A program made the position numbers and the translations under genes. Of a stretch of DNA of 64,000 nucleotides, positions 57,481 through 64,000 are shown one piece after another. The notes beneath the pieces were generated by a model. The model saw only the letters and a program-made list of their open reading frames with translations, was not told where the DNA came from and searched no databases. How positions within the stretch are numbered: position 1 is the first letter of the stretch; each line of letters begins with the position of its first letter. Source of the DNA: Bacteroidota bacterium (GTDB lineage: Bacteria > Bacteroidota > Ignavibacteria > Ignavibacteriales > Melioribacteraceae); assembly GCA_023381535.1 (NCBI GenBank), contig JAMCSN010000240.1, positions 14,206 through 78,205 of the forward strand. The letters are read 5' to 3'.

Positions 57481-58573
57481 AATCTTTTAGCTTTCTGTAT
57501 AAAGTCCGCTCACTGATGCCGAGAAGTTTTGCGGTTTTTCTTTTGTTATGCTTTGTAAATATAAGCGCATTTTGGATTGCTTTTTTTTCCAGCTTATCAA
57601 GAGGAGTAACTTCGTTTACATTTTGCGTTCCGGTCAGACTGCCGTTATCGCTCTGATTTTTTGCGGCAAACTCTTTCAGGTCCATCAAATCTTTCTTGAT
57701 CTCAATTAATGCACGGTAGATCATCTCGCGATCCAAAGATTCCAGCGGACGGTTAATATGCACTGGAAGATTTCTGAATTCATCATCGCTTTGACTTGGA
57801 GTTAAGAGGGGGGTAAAAGATTCCGCATCTAGAATGCTTGTTCTACTTAAAGCCGCTGCTGTCTCAACTACATTTTTAAGTTCGCGGATATTTCCAGGCC
57901 AGTTATAGTTGATGAGAATTTCCGCGCCCGCTTTTGTGATAGTCGGTTCGGGAATATTGTTCGATTGAGAATAGTTTTTCAAAAAGGTTTTTGCCAGTTC
58001 AATGATATCGCCGCGTCTGTTGCGTAACGGCGGAATATTCAATGTTACGGCTTTCAATCTGAAGTAAAGATCGTTGCGGAATTTTTTCGAATCAACTTCG
58101 CGTTGTAAATCTTTGTTGGTTGCAGCGATGATTCTCACGTCCACTTTCGTAACGGTTTCGCTTCCGATCCTCATGAATTCTTGAGTCTCGAGAACACGCA
58201 AAAGTTTAACTTGAGTTGTTAAAGCCGTCTCGGCAATTTCATCGAGGAAGAGAGTTCCTCCGTCTGCAATTTCAAAATATCCTTTGCGGTCGTCGGTAGC
58301 GCCGGTAAAGGAACCTCTCTTGTGTCCAAAGAGTTCGCTTTCCAGCAGACCTTCAGGTATGGCGCCGCAGTTAACGCTAACCAATTCTTTGTTAGCACGT
58401 TTACTGTAGTTATGAATTGCTTGGGCAAAAACTTCTTTGCCTACTCCGCTTTCACCGGTGATGAGCACGGAAATATCGCTCTGCGAGATTTGCATTGTAA
58501 TATCAACAAGGTCGCGGATTTCCTTTGACTTGCCGATGATTCCGAATTTCTTTTGAAACTCTTCTATTCTCAT
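57467..58573 (-). CDS. Sigma-54-dependent transcriptional activator without receiver domain
   Basis: 368 residues. AAA+ core: Walker A GESGVGKE (40-47), sigma-54 contact loop GSFTGA (87-92) instead of the usual GAFTGA, Walker [10 protein letters not shown] and arginine-finger segment R...FRLKA. A Fis-type helix-turn-helix ends the protein ([20 protein letters not shown]). There is no receiver or GAF domain, so activity must be controlled by another protein or by level. It is translated with lptE. Confidence 0.93.
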   Translation of the reverse strand: MRIEEFQKKFGIIGKSKEIRDLVDITMQISQSDISVLITGESGVGKEVFAQAIHNYSKRANKELVSVNCGAIPEGLLESELFGHKRGSFTGATDDRKGYFEIADGGTLFLDEIAETALTTQVKLLRVLETQEFMRIGSETVTKVDVRIIAATNKDLQREVDSKKFRNDLYFRLKAVTLNIPPLRNRRGDIIELAKTFLKNYSQSNNIPEPTITKAGAEILINYNWPGNIRELKNVVETAAALSRTSILDAESFTPLLTPSQSDDEFRNLPVHINRPLESLDREMIYRALIEIKKDLMDLKEFAAKNQSDNGSLTGTQNVNEVTPLDKLEKKAIQNALIFTKHNKRKTAKLLGISERTLYRKLKDYGLD

Positions 58574-58643
58574 AAGGATTTGTTAGGCCGAATCACAACG
58601 TGTAAAAATAACTGTTTTTGTGTCATAAATTCATTAAGAAAAA

Positions 58644-59417
58644 TTAACTAAGGTCGATTTGCAAACCATCGTAGCTAAGATAAACCAGTTTTCGATCAGG
58701 TTTAGTTAGGTTGCGATGCCAATCCATAATTTTCTTTTCGTCTTCATCGCCAATGTGGGTAAGGAATAACTTAGAGACATTTAAGGTTTTGGCAGCGGAA
58801 AGAATTTCTCCTGTTGTCAAATGAGTCGTTTCGGAGATCAAATAATCTGTCCGATGCTTTTTGAAGAGGAATAGATTATTGGCAGAACCAACATCGGAAG
58901 TGTAAAAGATTTTAGTTGAACCGACATTTAAAAGAAAGCTAGATGAAACAAACTGCTTAGCGGGATATTTTTGAAGAACTTCTTTACGGAAGATGTGAGA
59001 ATTCTTTTTCGGAACGAAAGAAATTGAACCGCTTACTTTTTGTTTTACTCCAAATTTGAATCCACTCAACACCATCTTGAACCCGAGATTCTCTTCGAAC
59101 AAATAACCGGTGTTTAAAAAAGTCTTTAGTGGTTTTACCAAATTCGCGTGTGTAAAAACTATCAATTGCTTAGTTCGTTTTTCCAATTTCATTTGTGTAA
59201 TCAGCGAAGCGATCCCGCTGAAATGATCAGCATGATAGTGTGAAAGTAAGATGGAGTCAATAGAGTTTGTTCTGATGTTGAAGGTAAGCAACGCTTTCGC
59301 AATGCCGTCACCGGTATCTATCAACATACCGTGGTCATTTGATTTTACTAAGATTGAAGAATGGAAACGCTTCCGGCTTGTTTTTCCGCTACCGGTGCCG
59401 ACGAAGATAATTTTCAA
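58644..59417 (-). CDS. Metallo-beta-lactamase-fold hydrolase, RNase Z-like
   Basis: About 257 residues from TTG at 59417, chosen because LKIIFVGTGSGKTSRKRFHS is the natural beginning and the upstream part overlaps the SPOR gene. Zinc motifs: LSHYHADH with following H/G, FTHAN, then IFYTSDVGSA and SETTHLTTGEI and LTHIGDED. This resembles RNase Z / AtsA-like phosphodiesterases. The substrate could be tRNA 3' ends or a cyclic nucleotide; sequence alone does not decide. It starts 11 bp after the SPOR gene stop. Confidence 0.8.
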   Translation of the reverse strand: MKIIFVGTGSGKTSRKRFHSSILVKSNDHGMLIDTGDGIAKALLTFNIRTNSIDSILLSHYHADHFSGIASLITQMKLEKRTKQLIVFTHANLVKPLKTFLNTGYLFEENLGFKMVLSGFKFGVKQKVSGSISFVPKKNSHIFRKEVLQKYPAKQFVSSSFLLNVGSTKIFYTSDVGSANNLFLFKKHRTDYLISETTHLTTGEILSAAKTLNVSKLFLTHIGDEDEKKIMDWHRNLTKPDRKLVYLSYDGLQIDLS

Positions 59418-59427
59418 ATTGTCTCTT

Positions 59428-60156
59428 CTATTTGTTGATAGGAACCACTCTGCCTTTGAGGTTATATTTTTTTTCGAGCAGCGATAGAATTGGTTTAGCG
59501 TCGTCTTCGGAAATAAATTTGCCGACGTTAACAACATTCAAAATACTTCCGCCGACTTCTTTAGTGGTAATTTCCGTAGAATAATTTTCTTTGTTAAGAC
59601 GCACGCATAAGTTTTTGGCGTTATCAACATTCAAGAAAGCGCCGGCTTGAATGGTGAAGCTGTAAGTTTTTGTTTCCGTTTGCTGAACGGTTTTTTCAGG
59701 AACATGTTTGGTTACCGGCGCCTGAGGTTCGGATTTCTGTGCCAATGGTTCGTCAACATCTGGAATATTTCTCGCCGCCGATTTGATGTAAGGTGATTCA
59801 GGGAAATCCTTTTTCAATCTTGTTAAATATTCTTCCGCTTTCTTGTAGTAACCGAGTGAATAGTAATACGAAAAAATTCTGTACAGCGAGGCATCGGCAT
59901 ATTGAAAATGGGGAAACTTCTCTAGGATAGTTTCATACTTCTCAACCGCTTGATCTCCGTCTTTTGTCAAAACTGCATCTAAGAAAAGAACAGAAGGATC
60001 GTTGGGATTTTTCGATTGTAATTCTTTTAAAGTTGCTTCTGCTTTCTTCAAATTCCCGCTTTCAATTTGCTGCAACGCGGGTACGATATCGACTTCTTGA
60101 CCAAACAGAGAAGCCGCAGAGAGGAATGTCAAAAGTATGATGCAAAACGATTTCAT
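59428..60156 (-). CDS. Exported TPR and SPOR-domain protein
   Basis: 242 residues. Signal peptide 1-19 (SLFGQ end). TPR-like segments (LQQIESGNLKKAEATLKELQ, YRIFSYYYSLGYYKKAEEYL) then a linker and C-terminal SPOR domain (YSFTIQAGAFLNVDNAKNLC, YSTEITTKEVGGSILNVVNV). SPOR binds denuded peptidoglycan at division sites. It overlaps miaB by 4 bp upstream. Confidence 0.88.
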   Translation of the reverse strand: MKSFCIILLTFLSAASLFGQEVDIVPALQQIESGNLKKAEATLKELQSKNPNDPSVLFLDAVLTKDGDQAVEKYETILEKFPHFQYADASLYRIFSYYYSLGYYKKAEEYLTRLKKDFPESPYIKSAARNIPDVDEPLAQKSEPQAPVTKHVPEKTVQQTETKTYSFTIQAGAFLNVDNAKNLCVRLNKENYSTEITTKEVGGSILNVVNVGKFISEDDAKPILSLLEKKYNLKGRVVPINK

Positions 60157-61562
60157 TGCTGTTTCACAAGTTTATAATCTTGCTTTAGACTTACCGGATT
60201 TATTATTTCAATAAAGTCACCAAACAATGTTGCAGAAGTAGCGCGGTTAATTTTCACTTTTACATAATCACCAACTTTGATCTCTTCGTGTCTAGGAAAT
60301 ACGGTTACCTTATTCGAATCGGTTCTGCCGGAAAGAAAATCATCACTCTTTTTGCTATGTCCCTCAACTAGAATTATTTCCTCTGTGCCGATTTGCTGTT
60401 GGTTTATTTCAAAAGAAATTCTCTGCTGAAGTTCAATGATTTCATTGAGACGTTTGGCTTTCGTTTCTTCGGGCACGTCATCGTTCATTACAAATGCTTT
60501 CGTTCCCTCACGCGGAGAATATTTGAACATATAAGCACCGTCGTAGCGCACTTTCTGCATAACATCAAGCGTCATTAAATGATCCTCAATTGTTTCAGTC
60601 GGGAATCCCGCGATAATATCTGTAGAGAAGCTAACCGAAGGAATAATTTTTCTCGCTCGCTCGATCAAATCAAGGTAATGTTCAATTGTGTATGTGCGGT
60701 TCATCTGCTCAAGAATTCTGTTCGATCCGGACTGAACAGGAAGATGAATATAATTGCAAATGTTCGGATGCTCTGCAATAGTATGTAAAAGTTTATCCGA
60801 TAAATCTTGCGGATGCGACGTTGTAAATCTGACACGCAAAGATCTATCAACCAAAGCTGAGGCAGCAAGAAGGTCGGCAAAATCTCCGCCAGCGGCGGAT
60901 CCGTTATCACTGTATGAATTCACATTTTGACCGAGCAGAGTTACTTCTCTAAATCCTCTTTCGGAAAGTTGTTTGATTTCGCTTACAATTGAATCAAGTG
61001 AACGGCTTCGTTCTCGTCCGCGTGTAAAAGGCACAACGCAAAAGGTGCAGAACTTATCGCAGCCACGCATCACGGAAATCCACGCATTCAAACCTTCTTC
61101 TCTGTACGGAATAATATCGTCATAAGTTTCTGTGCGGGAAAGTTTAACTCCGATTCCTTTCTCACCTGCAAATGCTGTATCGATAAATTCCGGCAAACGT
61201 CTATATTCGTCGGGACCGACAACGAGATCAACAATTTTCTTTTCTTCGATAAGATTTTTACGAAGTCGTTCCGCCATGCAGCCCAATATTCCGATGACCG
61301 TTCCGGGATTATTCCGTTTGATTCCTTTAAGGTGTTCTAATCTATTATATATCTTCTGCTCGGCGTTGTCGCGGATGCTGCATGTATTTAACAGAATTAC
61401 GTTTGCATCCTCGATGTCCTGTGCCAGCTCATATCCCTGATGTTTCAGAATACCCATCACGAGTTCGGTATCGGCAAAGTTCATCTGACAGCCGTAAGTT
61501 TCGATGTATATGTTGTTCTTATTCATGCTCTTGCTCATGTTCTTACTCTTATTCATGCTCAA
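60153..61562 (-). CDS. miaB: tRNA-2-methylthio-N6-dimethylallyladenosine synthase MiaB
   Basis: 469 residues. UPF0004 domain with YIETYGCQMNFADTE, NTCSIRDNAE and GCMAERL cysteines; radical-SAM motif RGCDKFCTFCVVPFTRG; C-terminal TRAM domain. It methylthiolates A37 of tRNAs. The first 12 residues (MSMNKSKNMSKS) are encoded by dispersed word repeats and look like a non-native addition; ATG at 61526 (MNKNNIYIETYG) would give the normal length. The order miaB, SPOR protein, MBL hydrolase, with overlaps, makes one operon. Confidence 0.95.
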   Translation of the reverse strand: MSMNKSKNMSKSMNKNNIYIETYGCQMNFADTELVMGILKHQGYELAQDIEDANVILLNTCSIRDNAEQKIYNRLEHLKGIKRNNPGTVIGILGCMAERLRKNLIEEKKIVDLVVGPDEYRRLPEFIDTAFAGEKGIGVKLSRTETYDDIIPYREEGLNAWISVMRGCDKFCTFCVVPFTRGRERSRSLDSIVSEIKQLSERGFREVTLLGQNVNSYSDNGSAAGGDFADLLAASALVDRSLRVRFTTSHPQDLSDKLLHTIAEHPNICNYIHLPVQSGSNRILEQMNRTYTIEHYLDLIERARKIIPSVSFSTDIIAGFPTETIEDHLMTLDVMQKVRYDGAYMFKYSPREGTKAFVMNDDVPEETKAKRLNEIIELQQRISFEINQQQIGTEEIILVEGHSKKSDDFLSGRTDSNKVTVFPRHEEIKVGDYVKVKINRATSATLFGDFIEIINPVSLKQDYKLVKQQ

Positions 61563-61775
61563 CTAAAAGCGATTATGATTATGAGCACGATCATGATCAT
61601 GAGAATATTATGACTTGTGTTCTTCATCGGGTTCATAAGATCCTATTCTTATTCATAATCTTGATCTTGTTCATGATCAACTAAAAGCGATTATGATTAC
61701 GATCATGAGCATGATCATGAAAAAATTATGTTATGTAATCTTCATCGGGTTCGTATGATCTATCTGAATTACTCT
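61505..61775. repeat. 118-bp tandem duplication made of CATGATC-type words
   Basis: AACTAAAAGCGATTATGATT occurs at 61561 and 61679; CTTCATCGGGTTC occurs at 61622 and 61740: both pairs are 118 bp apart, so the whole unit is duplicated without a net indel. Each unit holds inverted words GATCATGATCATG / GAGCATGATCATG. The right unit is the real 3' end of the four-helix-bundle gene (EPDEDYIT stop); the left unit holds a decayed second copy of this end (YEPDEEHKS stop) and the 5' end of miaB. Confidence 0.75.
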
Positions 61776-62127
61776 TTATTAATCCCATCAGCATATTGAT
61801 GGTATCTCTTAAAATTACTTTGCCTTCTCTTTTATCTAAATCGTCAATTAATTTTCTAGCCGATAAGACATCAAGGCATCCGGCGCATTCCATAGCGGAA
61901 CCGCGAGAAATATCAAAATATCTACATCTATCTTTCGGCGTAAATTTTCCGTTTCCTTCAGCAATATTTAGAACAATGGATTCTGATGCTCTATAAAGTT
62001 GATCGGTAGTTGAATTCTTCAAGCTGATTTTTTTTAGCAGATTATCAACCCATGAAACAAACTCAGTTGCCTTTTGATAAACGTGCAACTTTTCATGATC
62101 AAAAAAGTATTTCTCCGTTTCTTCCAA
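61726..62127 (-). CDS. Four-helix-bundle protein (23S rRNA intervening-sequence type)
   Basis: 133 residues, almost entirely helical: HEKLHVYQKATEFVSWVDNL, TDQLYRASESIVLNIAEGNG, KFTPKDRCRYFDISRGSAME and CAGCLDVLSARKLI. This is the IVS-protein/four-helix-bundle family, very common and often multicopy in Bacteroidota-like genomes, of unknown function. Its C-terminal codons and stop are part of the duplicated repeat unit. It is not in an operon. Confidence 0.85.
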   Translation of the reverse strand: MEETEKYFFDHEKLHVYQKATEFVSWVDNLLKKISLKNSTTDQLYRASESIVLNIAEGNGKFTPKDRCRYFDISRGSAMECAGCLDVLSARKLIDDLDKREGKVILRDTINMLMGLIKSNSDRSYEPDEDYIT

Positions 62128-62496
62128 TTTCTAACCTTTCGCGTACCCTATCTTAATTTATTCTGCATTTAGGGGATCAAAAATTATGCATAATGGTTAT
62201 GAATCACAAGGAAGGATCTGAAACGAGAGTCCGCTGTAACAATGCGGGCAGTTAGCGTCTGATAGCACGGATATCCCACAGATTTAAGATGTGCAAAGGG
62301 ATAATGTTTTTACTCACAATTGATTTGTTTGAAGTCAAAGATCATATTGATGGCTGGAATCCTAATTTGTATTACCATTATTGTAGAACGGAAGAAGAGG
62401 TTAGTTAGAGCGCAGTTGAAACGCAGTTGGGACGATTTCCAAACGAATTCAGAACGGGTTCAGATTCAATGGATAATTAATGGATGAAGCTATGTG

Positions 62497-62588
62497 AGAA
62501 AATGAAAGCGATCATGAGCATGAGCAAGATCATGAGCAGGAAAAAACGAGAGCGATTATGATTAAGATCATGATCATGAAATTATGCT
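62497..62588. repeat. CATGAGCAAG / GATCATGATCATG word repeat
   Basis: Words GCGATCATGAGCATGAGC, AAGATCATGAGCAGG, GCGATTATGATTAAG and ATCATGATCATG follow each other. It is the same family as 61505-61725 and 49998-50082, here in an intergenic setting. Confidence 0.65.
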
Positions 62589-62673
62589 TTTACCGATGAA
62601 AAGGAACGGAAATAATTTCTGAAATTTAATGTAATATTAAATACAGCGACGAAAGAAATAAGTGCATGGAGTG

Positions 62674-62768
62674 CTACCAATATGCCGCTCCTATTGGAGC
62701 TTTTAGAAATAGCGTTCTTCGCGTTATTTTGTAGTGTTCATAGTCCCGGAGGGACGAAATATTGGTAG
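62674..62768. mobile_element. 95-bp MITE-like element with 10-bp terminal inverted repeats
   Basis: Ends CTACCAATAT (62674-62683) and ATATTGGTAG (62759-62768) are exact inverses. Inside are two small hairpins, GCTCC-TATT-GGAGC and GTCCC-GGA-GGGAC. No coding capacity and no visible target duplication. The interior resembles a dispersed Bacteroidota repeat of the GTCCCGGAGGGACGAAATAT kind that I know from memory. Confidence 0.55.
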
Positions 62769-62867
62769 AAAGGTTGTCCTTATTTAATACAGTGTGAGAG
62801 TTTTTAACTTGTAAGCTAAATTATTTATCTTGCAAATGAATATCATTATTAAAACAGAATAATATTT

Positions 62868-63758
62868 ATGGATGCAAATCAGCAGAAAAAACTTGCCGCA
62901 GAAAAAGCCGTTGAAGAAATTAAATCAGGAATGATAATTGGTCTTGGAACAGGCAGCACGGTTCAATTTGCACTTGAAAAGATTTCCGAGAAGTTGAAAA
63001 GCGGTGAATTGAAAAACATATACGGCATTCCAAGTTCTTTAAATACGGAAAAAGAAGCGAGGCGTTTGGGCATACTACTAATCACATTAGATGAAGCGTT
63101 GGAAAGAAGTGAAACGGCAAAGGTGAAAAGTGAAACGAGAAACGGTAATAAGAAATCAGAAATCAGAAATCAGAAATCAGCATCAAATGCCAAGAATAAT
63201 TCTCAACCTCATCTACCGGCAGACAAATTCTCAATTAGCAATTCTCAATTGTTCATTGATCTTACTATTGATGGCGCCGATGAATTTGCCGTAGGCAATC
63301 ATGATCCAGATTTATCTGGAGAAGGATTAACAAGAATTAACCTTATAAAAGGCGGCGGGGGCGCGTTACTAAGAGAAAAAATTTTGGCTCAGGCAAGCGA
63401 GCGATTAATCATCATTACCGATGAATCCAAACGCTCGAAATATCTTGGCGAGAAATGGCCGGTTCCGGTCGAGGTTATTCAAATGGCTTTTGCTGTTGAA
63501 AAGAAATTTTTGGAAGGACTTGGTGCTGCTGTCAAAGTTCGAAAAACATCCGAAGGAAATTATTATATCACCGACGAAGGAAATTTTATTATCGATGCAA
63601 ATTTCGGAATCATGAAGGATGTAAAAAAAATAGCGGAACAATTAAACAATCGTGCGGGAATTGTTGAACATGGAATATTTTTAGGACTGGCAGACAAAGT
63701 CATTTGCGCTTTAAGTAACGGCAGTATTGAGGAAATTGGGAGGAACAATGAGAAATGA
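62868..63758 (+). CDS. rpiA: Ribose-5-phosphate isomerase A with repeat-derived insertion
   Basis: 296 residues against the usual 220-235. Conserved blocks: MIIGLGTGSTVQFALE, GIPSS, DLTIDGADEF, LIKGGGGALLREKIL, DESKRSKYLG, PVPVEV and TDEGNFIIDANFG. It interconverts ribose-5-P and ribulose-5-P in the pentose phosphate pathway. The surplus lies at residues 80-128, between TLDEALE and the strand FIDLTIDGADE, low in complexity (SEIRNQKSASNAKNNSQ) and coded by word repeats. A second smaller extra loop follows DGADE (AVGNHDPDLSGEGLTR). All visible active-site blocks remain intact, so it is probably functional. Confidence 0.93.
   Translation: MDANQQKKLAAEKAVEEIKSGMIIGLGTGSTVQFALEKISEKLKSGELKNIYGIPSSLNTEKEARRLGILLITLDEALERSETAKVKSETRNGNKKSEIRNQKSASNAKNNSQPHLPADKFSISNSQLFIDLTIDGADEFAVGNHDPDLSGEGLTRINLIKGGGGALLREKILAQASERLIIITDESKRSKYLGEKWPVPVEVIQMAFAVEKKFLEGLGAAVKVRKTSEGNYYITDEGNFIIDANFGIMKDVKKIAEQLNNRAGIVEHGIFLGLADKVICALSNGSIEEIGRNNEK
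63105..63251. repeat. In-frame word-repeat insertion inside rpiA
   Basis: About 147 bp (49 codons): first GTGAAACGGCAAAGG-like words, then four copies of AAATCAG in AATCAGAAATCAG, then AATTCTCAATTAGC / AATTCTCAATTG. Same word families as at 17527-17567 and 19513-19582. The length is a multiple of three. Confidence 0.7.
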
Positions 63759-64000
63759 TAAATTGTAAATTAGAAATGATAAATTGGCGATTTCAAAATA
63801 TAAACAACTGCATGACAACTGTTTTTGAAAAGAGCAGTGCGAATGTAGAGCGAACAGCTCGCAAGGCGAGACAGGAGTGTTCGCTCAAAAAAATCTAGGC
63901 GTGCCTTGCGTTTACTCAGCGTCCTTTGCGTGAAACTCTTTTCTCTTTCACGCAAAGTCGCCAAGGCTTACGCTAAGACCGCCAAGAAATAAATTACGCA
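63759..64000. repeat. Repeat-filled end of the window
   Basis: No gene is seen. GAGCGAACA (63848-63856) and TGTTCGCTC (63878-63886) form a hairpin. CTTTGCGTGAAA (63924-63935) and TTTCACGCAAAG (63946-63957) form a perfect 12-bp stem with a 10-nt loop, followed by GTCGCCAAGG and further 'ACGCAAAG' words. The first 30 bp after rpiA are AAATGATAAATT words. Confidence 0.6.

Larger units (their letters stand above)
62128..62867. other. 740-bp gene-free stretch with several repeat types
   Basis: No coding frame is convincing on either strand. It contains the CATGAGCAAG word repeat (62497-62588), a MITE-like element (62674-62768) and the promoter region of rpiA. The part 62160-62490 shows scattered short near-repeats (GCAGTTG, GAACGGGTTC) but nothing I can name. 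Confidence 0.5.

Noticed and set aside
61505..61775. Histidine/aspartate-rich peptide ORFs (HDHDHEN-type) over the CATGATC repeats
   Set aside because: They are translations of low-complexity words on the strand opposite to miaB and the four-helix-bundle gene, with no start context.
63130..63190. CRISPR-like tandem AATCAG repeats
   Set aside because: Units are 7-8 nt without spacers and lie inside the rpiA frame; no cas genes are in the window.
63770..63964. 64-codon minus-strand open frame at the window end
   Set aside because: It crosses two palindromic repeats; its sequence is that of repeat words and shows no coding character.

Overview
The window looks like a chromosomal segment of an AT-rich member of the Ignavibacteriota / Bacteroidota-Chlorobi (FCB) group. 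Pointers are a secreted amylase with a C-terminal type IX secretion (T9SS) sorting domain of the 'YPNPFN' type, a GWxTD-domain protein, LptE- and TamA-like outer-membrane proteins, and two promoters that fit the Bacteroidota pattern (TTTG, 19 nt, TAnnTTTG). No rRNA, CRISPR array or complete transposon was seen.

Region 1 (1-16231, all + strand) is a defence island. It opens with the 3' end of a type I specificity subunit (hsdS). Cargo follows: a small helical protein, a two-TM SLATT-type protein, a SMODS/CD-NTase nucleotidyltransferase, a nuclease-like protein and a long helical protein, together a CBASS-like operon. Then come a decayed copy of the hsdR 5' end, a HigB/HigA-type toxin-antitoxin pair whose antitoxin carries an ImmA/IrrE metallopeptidase domain, and hsdR itself, whose ATG overlaps the antitoxin stop. 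After the remnant of another restriction/helicase gene comes a three-gene operon (10747-16231): a protein with a methyltransferase domain, a 1154-residue protein with two separate P-loop ATPase modules around a squalene-cyclase-like toroid, and an RBBP9/YdeN-type serine hydrolase. I do not recognise this operon as a known system, and it is the best candidate for something new.

Region 2 (16232-20934) is a mobile-element remnant. It has a phage/GTA-like lysis cassette (holin, coiled-coil TM protein, M15 endolysin), a cluster of attC-like inverted repeats without an integrase, a few small unknown genes and an ArdC-like N-terminal domain. It ends at the 3' end of a tRNA-Thr gene, consistent with an island integrated at a tRNA.

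Region 3 (20935-64000) is mostly housekeeping: rRNA methyltransferase, amylase, TonB-type receptor, HU, serA, uvrA, mlaEFD, yraN, rnhB, rimO, cdsA, glycosyltransferases, a sulfatase with its maturase, lptE, a sigma-54 activator, miaB and rpiA. Four small toxin-antitoxin modules are scattered in it, one with a frameshifted toxin.

Throughout the window short palindromic or 'word-like' dispersed repeats occur between genes and also inside or at the ends of coding sequences without breaking the frame: hsdR (twice), the M15 endolysin, rpiA, the signal peptide of a DUF3108 protein and the N-terminus of miaB. This is the second main observation.
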